NCBI GenBank assembly: GCA_022925895.1
Contig: JAKSYS010000038.1
Span: 116,161 to 180,160, forward strand
DNA: 64,000 nt
DNA from: Fragilaria crotonensis
Taxonomy: Eukaryota > Bacillariophyta > Fragilariophyceae > Fragilariales > Fragilariaceae
Direction of reading: 5' to 3'
Part shown: one piece after another, positions 21,088 to 30,862 of the stretch
Layout of the letters: every line of letters begins with the position of its first letter
How positions within the stretch are numbered: position 1 is the stretch's first letter
The notes under the pieces: generated by a model
Told to the model about the DNA's origin: nothing
What the model saw: the letters and a program-made list of their open reading frames with translations, nothing else
Database searches by the model: none
Translations under genes and position numbers: made by a program

Positions 21088-22727
21088 TAGTTCATATATA
21101 TATAAAACCTAATTATCCGGTTTTCACCGTCTTTGATCTTTTCATGTATGATGTAGACACAATTTCTAGCCACAACTTTTACAGATACATTTGTCTGTCC
21201 ATCCATTTTAAATACACTTGCTATGTGAGGTCGCTGTGGTGCTGTTTGGTCTTCCACCACGCTGGATCCTTTCATTCTGAGAGCAGCCAGCCAAGAAGGG
21301 GTTTTCCTTGCAACCTGCTCTTGTTGTTGCTCATGCGCTTTTGGTTGGTCGCCCTAATGGATAAAAGGCTTTCCCCTCTCCAATTGGCCACCAAATGGCC
21401 AATTTTCTCAGCTGAAGTTGAGGTTGCACTCTGTTCACAGCTGCAAGACGAAGTGGAAATCTCACTTCTCATTTTTGGTTCCAACTTTGTTGCTGCCTTG
21501 CTTCTAGCTACCAACACACCAACAACAAGAGGACTTAGCTGCTGTCCATCAGCTTCCTCAGTGTATTCAAGTATCATAGTATCATTCAAGGGCAAAACAA
21601 CTCCGCCAGTCATGATTCTTTGCAAGTCTGTCATTTGATGCATTTGGTATGTCTGCTGCTGGCTCGTCTCCATTGTTTGCCTTGCTTGGCAGCACGTTGG
21701 CACAGCCACGACGCCAATTCCCACTGCTGCAATCCAGCTTACTCGTTATTTGCAAAGTCGTCTCACTTCCATGCAAAGCAATCTTTCCAGTCTTGCGTCT
21801 TCTTGCTGCCTTTCTTGACAATCAATTTCTCAAAGCACTTTGATGTTCTGTTCTTTGAGCGCATACTTTGTTCTGGCACTGCTAGCTACTTTCCCGCCAC
21901 TGCATTGTCAGTCAACAATCATCTCTTTATTCTCAGGCAAAACAATGATGCCCAATCTGACTCTTCTGTCTTCAATGAAACTATGACCTCATGGTTTTTC
22001 TGTTGGCTTCCTGTCCTTCAGTTCCACTAGCGAGTGGTATCATCTGCCGTTTCTGGAATACCAAAAACAATTTGTTTTCCTGTTCGCGGATGATTATGAT
22101 TGTCAACAACCTATTCTGTATGCCTTGCCATGAGCAGAAAACAAAATCCTGCTTCAAGTAGTTTGAAGTTTCCAAGCTTGTTGCTTTCTTGCTCCGCTGA
22201 GGGTTTTGTCTCCACGAAGAAGAAGCTACTATGCTCATTCTCTGCGTAGCTTCTTTGCTTCATGTTGTTTGTGCCTCCTCTGAACAATAATTGCCCTCCC
22301 AAACGTGCCACCAGCAACATGAAATGCATTTGCCTTAAAGTAGATGTATGATAAACTTCTAGAGGTACTATCTTCATATCCTAGTGCTAAGGATGGTCTT
22401 ACCTCAGCCAGGGCATTCGAACCTATCCTGAGGACGCGAAACAAAAAAAACGTGGTGGTACAAGGTACAAGTACTGTACTGCCTACAAGTACATGTACCA
22501 GCTACCGGTAGTGCTCCGACCACAGAGCTAGATTTATTCCACGCGTCACGCATCGATGCGTCGGTGATTTTCGCATGCCAGCATGTCAAAATGTCAATCG
22601 TCGATATCTGGCCGCGGAGCAATCACCAATCGGAACACGAACACAAATTGAGATGAAACATTGATATGAAATTGAAACCGTCGCATCTCACGTCTGCCAA
22701 AACATCAACACCTGTATCTGAGACCAC
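21088..22727 (-). other. Gene-poor interval with decayed coding-like DNA of unknown origin (about 21272-22444)
   Basis: Between the hAT MITE and the dioxygenase gene the base composition changes to a TTG/CAA-rich style unlike neighbouring intergenic DNA. Minus-strand reading frames of coding-like composition occur in succession (22444-22235, 22377-22111, 22238-21981, 21821-21582, 21724-21272). The longest is 150 residues and contains GGVVLPLNDTMILEYTEEAD. They are interrupted by stops and frame changes and match no family I know. A relict transposon gene is the best guess. The last 280 bp before 22728 hold GTAC/TACCGGTA motifs and the presumed promoter of the dioxygenase gene. Confidence 0.35.
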
Positions 22728-24093
22728 ATGATGCTGTCTTTGTGCTCAAGGATGAGCTCTATGGCTTCAGTTCGTAGCTTCTCGACGCAGATAGAAAGGA
22801 CTCTCCCGCTTCAATTCCTTCGAGATAGCGACGAACGAAATTTCGACCAAGCGACTCGGCAACGAGCGGATATTGCTCATGACAAAGACACTGGAAAGCC
22901 AGTTCAGAATCATCAGGTACGACAGAGATATCAAGTGAAGTCTTCAAGACTAGATGGAAATAATTATGTCGTTGACTGGGCAGACGGTGTGTCAGCAACG
23001 TACTCCACAGTGTGGATGCATCAAACTGCAAAAAATTGGCAGAAACCAGTGATGTCCAGGGAACTGTGGACAGGATTAACCGAGTCGGATCTAAGAAACT
23101 CGGAGGCCTTATCAATGCCTTTTGACCGACTCATCCATGGACACGGCATACCCATGGCTCTGAAAGTTCTGCATTCGTACGGTATTCTCCTTATTACTGA
23201 TACGCCAATTGACGATGGCGGAGCGGGAATCGCTGCTTTGGCATCTGCTGTATCAGGATCATCCAAAAAGAATATCGCTTCCGCTTCGTTGCTAGAACGA
23301 TACAGACATGGGGGGACTGATATTGTGCTTCCTAATGGCACAGACGGTCCCCTTCGCACGCTTTACGGAAGTGTCTGGTTCACGAGTTCCGAAGTGCAGG
23401 GAGAAGGAACCAGCACAGCTGATTCAGCCTACGGGCAGGGCAGTTTGCCCCTTCACACAGATTTGACATACATGCTGTCCCCGCCAGGTTTACAAATTTT
23501 CACAATGATCACGCCGGCAGATATCGGAGGCGACAGTGTCTACGCCGATGGATTTGCTGCTGCAGAACAGCTCCGTACGGAAGATCCCCGCGCTTTCGAC
23601 ATGTTGGTCAATACTGTCAGAAAATACCAATGCATTGATGAGGAAATAGGGTGGTACCTAGAAGCATCAGGACCGGTGATTGAGACTCGGCGAGGTGTTG
23701 TCAGTGGAATACGACATAACGACTTGGATCGTCTTCCCGATCTCCCATCACGTAGTGACGCTCTTTTCGACAACGATTCGTTCTACGAAGAACTTGCGAG
23801 TGCGCATGCAACGTGGGACAATATCCTTGGAAGGGACAGCACACGGCTGGTCGTGAAGCTGCGCCCTGGCGATACAATAGTGCTTGCAAATCAGGTGAGT
23901 CGATTGGCATACATTAATTCTTACTTGTATGAGATCTCACACAGCAGTGTTCCGTGATCAACAGAGGTGCTTACATGGTCGATATAGTTTTCAAACCCTC
24001 AACGATTGTCCTCGAGCCGTTTCTGGATGTTATGTGAGCCAGGACGAGCTGAACTCCAGATATCGAATGGAAGGATTATCGGTATTGTATTAG
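22728..24093 (+). CDS. Gamma-butyrobetaine/trimethyllysine dioxygenase-like Fe(II)/2-oxoglutarate oxygenase (TauD family)
   Basis: These enzymes hydroxylate trimethyllysine or gamma-butyrobetaine in carnitine synthesis. Exon 1 is 22728-23894 and exon 2 is 23965-24093. The 70-nt intron has a GTGAGT donor and ACAG acceptor, and the join gives the conserved NQRCLHGRYSFQT. The N-terminal domain carries the gamma-butyrobetaine-hydroxylase-like pattern YVVDWADGVSATY. The catalytic domain has the metal motif LPLHTDLTYMLSPPGLQIF (His and Asp near residue 244), the distal His in LHGR, and the closing GCYVSQDELNSRYR typical of the family. The N-terminus (MMLSLCSRMSSMASVRSFST) looks like a mitochondrial presequence. 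Without intron removal the ORF would end in an unrelated tail at 23957. Choosing between the two carnitine-pathway enzymes is not possible from sequence alone. Confidence 0.85.
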
Positions 24094-24177
24094 TACCCAT
24101 ATTAGTTACACTGAGTTGATAGATGCTATCTTCATCTGTATGGAATACTTGTGCGGTTATGCTGTGTGACGCCTTTA

Positions 24178-25542
24178 CTAGTGCGGACTACGATCTCGCT
24201 TCTTTCCATCCTTTTTGCTGCTGCGCCTCCTCTTCCCACTTTTCCCCCTATCCCGACTGCGACTGCGACTACGACTACGGCTCCTCCTTCGACTTTCTCG
24301 GGCGCGTTTCCTCTCAGAACTACCGCCGAGTGGCGGTGGTGACACGCTTTCTGCGTCACTGATATCCTTGTTGTTAGATGCAGGTTCGGCAGATTTCATA
24401 CCGGCGATCCGACGTTCTTCGTCGCGATCTCTGTCTCGATCTCGCCTGGAAGACCGACCGAGTTCTGAAGGTTCACCGAGAGGACTCCGACTTCGGCTGC
24501 GACTGTAGCGCGATGATCGACGGTCGTCGAGGGGCCGCCTTCGCTCTCGCGACCTGTCTCGGCGATCCCTGTCTCTGTCTCGGCCGTGCTCTCTCTCTCC
24601 AGAACGTCGTCTACTTCTATCACGATCAGGGTCCATGTCACGGCTGTAGCTAGGAGAACGACTTCGACGAGATCGGTCGTAGGCGCGTCCATGCCAATCA
24701 TGGTCCCAGTCACGACCGCCTCTGCTGCCGCTGCCGTGACGTCCTGGACTCGGACTGTATGAATCCCTACCACGATCTCGCTCTCTACGATAACTGCCAC
24801 CGCCGTAGTTATCGAAATCGGGTCCACCCCTTCCCCGATGATCCAAGTCAGGCCCTCTTATGTTGTCTTGGTATGGAAAACGACTGGCTGCTCCATTGAA
24901 AGCCGGGATATCTGGCACGGAACAGACACAGTATCGTGGTCGGTAGCCGCATCGTGCACAACGATCATTGACGACGATCGTGTTAATACTAGGTCCCCTG
25001 TTTCTGTTAGCAGACCCAGAGGAGCTACTCTCGGCAATCTTGAGAATTCTCCCGTGGACTTCGTGCTTCGTTCCTGGTCGTAACGCTTGAAGCGACGAGG
25101 CTTCCGGCATCGTCACAAAACCGAATCCTCTTGAGCGGCCGCTTTCTCGTTCAGTTGGGATATGACATTCCAAGACACTCTCTCGGCCATAAATGGACGC
25201 AAAATAGTCGAACAAGTCAGAAGCTAGAGTGCAATATGCAAGATTGCCGATGTGGAGCTTGATAGCGGGACGTCCATCGCTACTTTCTGGGGGTCCACCC
25301 TTGCCCTCGCCTGCGTAAGTTCGTTGTTTGCGGTTACGACGACGACTTTTCGACTTGCTCTTCTCCTTGCTTGTACCATTTGGCTCATCTTCATTCTTGC
25401 CAATGCTGTCATTGTCTTCAGCCTTGCCAGCAGACGCTGTTGTAATAGCAGCCATTTCGGCCGCAGGGAGCGCGTCGTTGGGTAGGATCTCAAAGCCAAG
25501 GTCTTCCAATTGACGCAAGACCCCGGACCTGAATTTCTCCAT
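24178..25542 (-). CDS. RRM and RS-domain RNA-binding protein (splicing-factor type)
   Basis: One RNA-recognition motif (about residues 95-170) shows RNP2 KLHIGNLAY and RNP1 SRGFGFVTM. It is followed by a compact Cys cluster, CARCGYRPRYCVC (C-x2-C-x6-C-x-C), then about 230 residues rich in RS, RD and SR dipeptides ending KKRDRSPH. This layout suggests an SR-like splicing regulator of the nucleus. The simple ORF opens with TTG at 25572; the first ATG, in context AACCATGGAG, is 25542 and I use it. The N-terminal 90 residues begin MEKFRSGVLRQLEDLGFEIL and continue into a Lys/Arg/Ser stretch. The upstream gene on the same strand stops at 25599, only 56 bp away, so the 5' leader must overlap that gene's 3' region. 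The 3' end converges on the dioxygenase gene 84 bp away. Confidence 0.8.
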   Translation of the reverse strand: MEKFRSGVLRQLEDLGFEILPNDALPAAEMAAITTASAGKAEDNDSIGKNEDEPNGTSKEKSKSKSRRRNRKQRTYAGEGKGGPPESSDGRPAIKLHIGNLAYCTLASDLFDYFASIYGRESVLECHIPTERESGRSRGFGFVTMPEASSLQALRPGTKHEVHGRILKIAESSSSGSANRNRGPSINTIVVNDRCARCGYRPRYCVCSVPDIPAFNGAASRFPYQDNIRGPDLDHRGRGGPDFDNYGGGSYRRERDRGRDSYSPSPGRHGSGSRGGRDWDHDWHGRAYDRSRRSRSPSYSRDMDPDRDRSRRRSGEREHGRDRDRDRRDRSRERRRPLDDRRSSRYSRSRSRSPLGEPSELGRSSRRDRDRDRDEERRIAGMKSAEPASNNKDISDAESVSPPPLGGSSERKRARESRRRSRSRSRSRSRDRGKSGKRRRSSKKDGKKRDRSPH

Positions 25543-25598
25543 GGTTGCTAACCCGTCGATCGATGTTTGCAACGCGCGAATTTGACCATCATAGAAAG

Positions 25599-27863
25599 CT
25601 AAGACGCAGCTCTCGGAGAAACAGGGTAGAAGTGTTTTTCCACAGCTGCCGAAGTGAAGTAAGCCTTTGCTTCAAAGAATTTGTTCCAGCCTTCTGCTTT
25701 ATCCTCTGGGTTGGAATACGCAAGCCCCCCATTCGATAACTTGGTCCAAATATTGACATCCTCAAAATGACCTTTAAGCCCGCTGTTCAAGTTCTGCAGT
25801 AGTTTTTCCAACTTACTTTCAAAATGGAATGCAAGATAAGCGCGCAGCACATTTTGGTGAGTCTTCGTTATGGCAACGCTTGTCGACCTGTTTTCAGGAT
25901 CTGCGCTCCAGAGCGAATGAAGAGCCATCACTCGTGCATCATCCATGGTCGCGACCACCGACGCCGCAAGGAGGTGCGGGTGATACGAACCGTCGTTGAA
26001 TGCTGCAGTGAGCATTTTCTTACCAGAAGTGAGACTGTTCATGATACTCTCACCCAAAAGAGCCTGCCGGCTGAGAAACGAAAGGCGCTCTTCCGTCCAC
26101 CAGTCATTGATATCACTCGGCTCTGTAGAATCGAACACCAATTCACTTTCACCGAGTTTTGGGGTCTCAGGACTAGTTTGATCACCATCACCGCTTTCGT
26201 TAGCGGTGACACCTTTGTCCTCTGGGTCCTCGTCCCTAAATGGAAGCGAATAATTTTCAGGAGTTTTCACATTGCCAACAGAATCACCCAGGCTCCACCC
26301 CAATCTAACAACATCTGAGGAGTTATTGATAAGGCCGAATCCGTACTGAAGAATGAGGTGCTGATTGCTCAGATTTGGTCCATAGTTGCAATACAGCTCG
26401 GCCCCCTTCTTCACTCGCTTGTGAGACACAGCACGCGGGAGACTCAAGGTTCCATCTTCTCCCTTCGAGGCTGACGGCGGCTCCCACACCACTTGCGACG
26501 ACTCAGCTTCATGATTTAGCATGTCGAGAAAGGGGATCATAACGCCAAGTTCGGCCCATACGGCGGGATCTGACTGGAACCAAAGTGGATCGGGTGATGC
26601 ATTCGCAACAGCATTATTTTTATCGTCCAAATAAGTGGACGAGGGCAGTGCTCGAGATGTGTACACCGAAGCTGCCCACACCCACCGCTCCCAAGTAATA
26701 AGCCCCCTCGGAAAAACGCTCGGAAAACGATGCAGAATCCCAGCCTCAACAAGTGCGATGAACTCTGAAGCCAATAACAGTGTCATTCCCGCAACCTCCT
26801 GAAGTGGTACGACCCCAGGTACACACTGAGAAAAAAGCGCAAGCTCGTTACGTTTCCAGCAAAGGGGCAAAGGGACAGCCGACGGAAGAATGCGTGCGTA
26901 CGGGGCAAAGGTTGTCGGCGAGCCTGCAGGGACCTGTATTCTCTCTGCAGTTGATAGGACACTTCTGCAGTCTTCCAACTCCACAGTAATATCGGCGTCG
27001 GTACCAAAAACCTCTGGCCTCAAGCAGTCAGAGAACCGCTGGTGAATTAAGAACGCCAGGATCGGCGCTCGCGTCGAAATCTTACCCCAGGGCGCCAAAG
27101 TATATGGAAGCTGTATTTTGTTTCTTCCAGTGCCCAGAAGGCCACCGGATTGGCGAATGCCGTCATCCAACGCTTGCAGCGATTTCCCTTCAGCTGTCTC
27201 CGCTTTCTTACGTTCCTGCAAAATTTTGACCAAGAGCTGGGTGCCGTTGCTAAGACTTATCTTTTCCTGAATATTCGATTCTAGTGACGCTGTATTTTCG
27301 AATGCATCCCAATAATGAACGGGGGCGCCGTTCTGTGAGGGTTCGATACATGCTAGGACTGCCCTACCGGCATCACTTGAAGCCACTAAATCCGGAGTCA
27401 CCATTGCTGAACGAGGCATTGTAAGAAGGACATCGTCTTTCTTAATTTCTTTGGTAGCGCGAACTTGACAGCCCATGGATCGATCGTAAAGGGCTTGATC
27501 TGCCTCACCATCAATCACTCCGATGCGCCCCTCGGCAGGGTTGATGCTTCCCGTGTTGACACCAGGTGGCGGTCCGTACGACAGCATGGGAGCATTCTTT
27601 GTTCCATCCGTCGCCTCGCCATTCACCACGCAGAGGTACGGATGAATCGCCACCTCGGCTTCGAGATCTAACCACTCCCGAAAGGCAACTAGCCGATTCG
27701 AAAGTGCCCTATTCCCACCCTCACCTTCCCCGATCCCCATGATATCTTCGTACGCGTCCTTTCGTTTCACAACAGGAGCAGGCTCGTTGTGATCTAACCC
27801 GAAGTCAAATGCATCCGTCTCCATGATGGCGAGATCATCACCGTCGTGAAGATCCGATGCCAT
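25599..27863 (-). CDS. SET-domain protein methyltransferase of the Rubisco LSMT/SETD3-6 type
   Basis: Members methylate lysine or histidine of non-histone proteins. The product (754 residues) has a split SET domain: an N-terminal part with GCQVRATKEIKKDDVLLTMPRSA in two sections (about residues 130-165), a long insert, then VMIPFLDMLNHEAESS (about 470) and AELYCNYGPNLSNQHLILQYGF (in two parts, about 520-540). These carry the Asn-His and Tyr residues of the cofactor site. A C-terminal helical substrate-binding region follows (LTAAFNDGSYHP onward). ATG at 27863 in strong context (GGTAACCATGG) gives an acidic cytosol-like N-terminus without a presequence. That argues against the plastid Rubisco enzyme and for a cytosolic or nuclear target. 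Single exon. The target protein is unknown. Confidence 0.8.
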   Translation of the reverse strand: MASDLHDGDDLAIMETDAFDFGLDHNEPAPVVKRKDAYEDIMGIGEGEGGNRALSNRLVAFREWLDLEAEVAIHPYLCVVNGEATDGTKNAPMLSYGPPPGVNTGSINPAEGRIGVIDGEADQALYDRSMGCQVRATKEIKKDDVLLTMPRSAMVTPDLVASSDAGRAVLACIEPSQNGAPVHYWDAFENTASLESNIQEKISLSNGTQLLVKILQERKKAETAEGKSLQALDDGIRQSGGLLGTGRNKIQLPYTLAPWGKISTRAPILAFLIHQRFSDCLRPEVFGTDADITVELEDCRSVLSTAERIQVPAGSPTTFAPYARILPSAVPLPLCWKRNELALFSQCVPGVVPLQEVAGMTLLLASEFIALVEAGILHRFPSVFPRGLITWERWVWAASVYTSRALPSSTYLDDKNNAVANASPDPLWFQSDPAVWAELGVMIPFLDMLNHEAESSQVVWEPPSASKGEDGTLSLPRAVSHKRVKKGAELYCNYGPNLSNQHLILQYGFGLINNSSDVVRLGWSLGDSVGNVKTPENYSLPFRDEDPEDKGVTANESGDGDQTSPETPKLGESELVFDSTEPSDINDWWTEERLSFLSRQALLGESIMNSLTSGKKMLTAAFNDGSYHPHLLAASVVATMDDARVMALHSLWSADPENRSTSVAITKTHQNVLRAYLAFHFESKLEKLLQNLNSGLKGHFEDVNIWTKLSNGGLAYSNPEDKAEGWNKFFEAKAYFTSAAVEKHFYPVSPRAAS

Positions 27864-28639
27864 GGTTACCTGTTTCTAGTTTTTGGCACACTTGTGTGCA
27901 ACTACTACTAGGGGCTACTGCGACGAAGGACAGACACCCACACAACAAATGCGACCTCAAACAAACTATCAGACTGGGGTTGTGGGATGGTTTGGCGTTG
28001 CAATAGTTGGATTTGCCTTCCAATTGATCAAATCCTTGTGTTGAATCCAATTGGTACTCTTATGCATTCCCTTGACTGAAGGATTACTCGTCAACGCAAC
28101 GAACAGCGAAGGACAAACCCTTGACGTCCTTTCAGTTACAAAACTGAGGGCGATGAGTTTTTTTGTCGAAATTTGAGTTGGTTTATTTGGAGAGTTATGT
28201 ATTTAACTCAGAACTGCCGAATCGGCGTAAAGATACAGGATATGCCATATATTGTATTGCAGTGTACTCCGAATATTTGTACATCAGCATACAGTACCAG
28301 TACATGGAATGCGAGATGCACACATACTAACACATGTAGTACATGTAGAGAGAGTATTTTTACACGATGCTATACATAATACACACACATATATGGTAGT
28401 AAGTGTATGGAATAATGAAGGGCAGGCTGTTCAACTCCTCCAATTGTGAACATTCCTTGAAGGAGTTTAGGATAATTGATTATTGATGTGAGTGGAGGGC
28501 TCTTCATTGGCTGGTATACGATGCCACGCGGGCTATGACAAGTGGGTCACATAAATGAAATTCTGGGAAGGGGTGGGGCTTAGCTTGCTAGTTGGAAATT
28601 CCTCCAAAGTGCCGCACCAGGTTCCTTGTGGCCTGCTGC
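27864..28639. other. Intergenic region upstream of the SET gene
   Basis: Contains the presumed promoter of the SET methyltransferase gene and, at about 28250-28390, a stretch of GTACATGTAG, TGTACATCAG and AGTACCAGTACATGG motifs. Downstream sequence grades into the relict retroelement. No gene was recognised. Confidence 0.4.
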
Positions 28640-29530
28640 ACAGTTTTTGCCGCCACTGGCTACTGGCTATGGATGTACTCCATTAGGTGAACCATGGGCC
28701 TGCCATTTCTAGGCTTGGAGGAAAGCTTGAATGATCAGGAGGTCTTGATCACCAACAAAGGAAGAGGCAGGGGTTTTTGGAAAGTCCACAATCACAAGAA
28801 TCCAATACAATATGCCATGTCTGGCTGGTATATAGCTGGCACATTTGCGGCCGCTTTCTTGGCAGCCCATAGAGATGCCACTTCCGGGACTTGCAGCACG
28901 TCCAAGCAAGAGTCAGCAGATTATGTTGTCCGGTAGCTTAGGAATTTCGAAATCCATCAGATTCTTCTGTGCGGTGTAATGAAATTGAAACCGCATAGTG
29001 TGGATATTGATTGGTGGACAATCACCTGCTATCAGGTGAAGTTTTCCTCGGTTGGTTGCTGTAAAGCAAAGGAAATCTGCCACCACGTTGTCGACTCTCT
29101 TAATGTGCTGCGAGGCAGTAAAGGCAGCACTTTGCATTCGTGTAACCAGCATTCTTGCAAGAAAATGATGGGCGGTTGTGAGATGTCATTTGTCGATAAG
29201 GCTGCTTGTAGAGAAATGATCATAGATTTTGCAGCAGGGCACATATATCAGTAATAATTTTTTGTTCCCATTGCCATGTGCAAGAGCTATTTATGTTGGT
29301 GTTTGTCTGGCACACCTTGCTTGCCCTATAACCCATGGAGGAATGTATGGAATCTCTTTGTGGCACCTGGTTGTTCTATCAGAGTGTCGATGCATATTCA
29401 ACTGCTGTAGGAATACCAAAAGGCAGATCGCTTGGCGGCACCAATTCATAGGAATTCATCAGCTTCGGTGGTGTGTACTAGTAGTATTCTGCCGCAATAC
29501 GAGTCAATCTGATCAAATGCATAACCCATG
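28640..29530 (-). pseudogene. Relict retroelement, probably DIRS/tyrosine-recombinase type
   Basis: On the minus strand around 29150-28910 the translation reads ASQHIKRVDNVVADFLCF, then TNRGKLHLIAGDCPPI and FEIPKLPDNIIC. The first motif is the RNase H end of retroelement polyproteins (form HIKG-x-x-N-x-VADxLSR). The later LPDNI stretch resembles the linker before the recombinase in DIRS-like elements of algae and other protists. Around 28660-28690 KTVQQATRNLVRHFGG is compatible with the start of a recombinase. Frames are interrupted throughout and no terminal repeats were seen, so this is a dead fragment. Class assignment is tentative. Confidence 0.45.
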
Positions 29531-29917
29531 ACCATTGACCTCCAAATCATGCACGAGAATATCCTCTCCTCCTTCTTTATTTTCTATTAGGAGCTGGTCC
29601 TGCTGATTAGCAGCAAGATCAAGACCATCACGATTGCCAGCCACACCTGGACAGAAAGGAGTCTCAATTGGTGTTAATTCTGGAATTGTCAGCAACGTCC
29701 AAATACGGTGTTTTGCTGATCAAGGCATCCAAATAGTTGTACATCTATCACGCAGTCTGAGAGTCAATTCTGTGTGTGTTATTATCATACGTAATGATGT
29801 AAGCCTTGATGTCCGCTATTAGTGGTAGCAGACCTTCGACGATATCGGGTTACGAAAAAACCCTTAAAAATGCGTACTTCGCCGCGAAATTCACTACATT
29901 TAAAAGTTCGCTCTCAA
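29531..29917. other. Intergenic region downstream of the RING gene
   Basis: About 390 bp between the relict retroelement and the RING protein stop. Some minus-strand sequence (29513-29695) may be more of the relict. It also holds a run ACGAAAAAACCCTTAAAAATGC near 29852 (in two parts). Nothing else was recognised. Confidence 0.35.
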
Positions 29918-30862
29918 TCAATTATCGGGCTGCGACGATGAGGCAACGTTTGAATCCGCATTGGGTACCGACTCCAGATCGAGGTTGCATAGTGGACATT
30001 TGGAATGCTCAGCCGTCCAGGCTCCAATGCATTCATTGTGATACGTGTGACCACAAGGGAGCTTGACCAACTCCTCTCCGTCTTCATAGTCTCCAAGACA
30101 GATAGTACAACTTGGTGGTTCGCCGCTGTCGTGTTGACCGACGCTTCCGTACTCGCCCTTCTTGTCCGAAGCAGCGGGTACATCTTCGACCGTCTTATAG
30201 TTGAATCGCTCCCACATATTACGCACTTCATCGCTCACACCGCTTCGTTCGGCATGGCCGTCCGGGTGCCCAAAGCCACCCTGCATCATTTGACGTTGAG
30301 ATTCCATAATAGCCAAGGCAAGTTGAGCCTGGAACGAAAGCATACGAAAGTCAGGACGTCCTTCTCCATCCTCGTTGTTCTCCATGTAGGCATTGATGCG
30401 TCGATCGAGTTCTTCTTCCCGCTCACGATTGTAACGAATGAATCGAGCACACCAACTAGTGCCGACTAAGCACAGCATGAGCAAGCCAAAGTCAGCCTGG
30501 GTGAGTGCTTCAATCCACAGTCGAAATAGTAAAAAGACTCCGATTAGGAGACAAACGCTCGTACGACGTCGGGCCAACTCCCGTTCCTCCTCCAATTCGC
30601 GCAAGGTTGTGTTGATTAGGGGAAGGGGACGAAAGACAGGGGCAGCTTCTAGATCGCGCTCCTCGTCATCGACGTCTTGATGGGCGTCACCGTTTTGAAT
30701 TGCTTCGTCGAGAGGAGTCGCGCGAGTCGACTCGACACGACGAAGTTCAGCCGGTGCTTCTTCAACGTCGTTATCCTCAACGTCCTGATTTGCCACTGCG
30801 CTATGACGAGGGGAGATATTAGGTCTCCAGTGAAAGTTTGAAAATGCTGCAGCCATAGACAT
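29918..30862 (-). CDS. RING-H2 membrane-anchored E3 ubiquitin ligase
   Basis: RING-H2 proteins transfer ubiquitin from E2 enzymes to substrates. The 314-residue product has a C-terminal RING with the full ligand set: CTIC, then CGHTYHNEC and CPLC (order C-C-C-H-H-C-C-C, residues about 250-292). Two adjacent hydrophobic segments (SVCLLIGVFLLFRLWIEAL and FGLLMLCLVGTSWCARFI, about residues 102-140) should form a hairpin in a membrane, leaving both ends in the cytosol. The N-terminal 90 residues are acidic and polar with no signal peptide. A basic/acidic linker (YNREREEELDRRINAYM) separates membrane and RING parts. ATG 30862 is followed by a second in-frame ATG two codons later. Single exon. Substrate and membrane are not deducible. 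Confidence 0.85.
   Translation of the reverse strand: MSMAAAFSNFHWRPNISPRHSAVANQDVEDNDVEEAPAELRRVESTRATPLDEAIQNGDAHQDVDDEERDLEAAPVFRPLPLINTTLRELEEERELARRRTSVCLLIGVFLLFRLWIEALTQADFGLLMLCLVGTSWCARFIRYNREREEELDRRINAYMENNEDGEGRPDFRMLSFQAQLALAIMESQRQMMQGGFGHPDGHAERSGVSDEVRNMWERFNYKTVEDVPAASDKKGEYGSVGQHDSGEPPSCTICLGDYEDGEELVKLPCGHTYHNECIGAWTAEHSKCPLCNLDLESVPNADSNVASSSQPDN

Noticed and set aside
22405-22450. GGTTCGAAT-like B box on the minus strand suggesting a tRNA
   Set aside because: The flanking bases do not form a T-arm or acceptor stem, and no A box lies at the right distance.
24123-24653. Several plus-strand ORFs
   Set aside because: They are antisense to the RS domain, whose codon bias keeps other frames open; no family resemblance.
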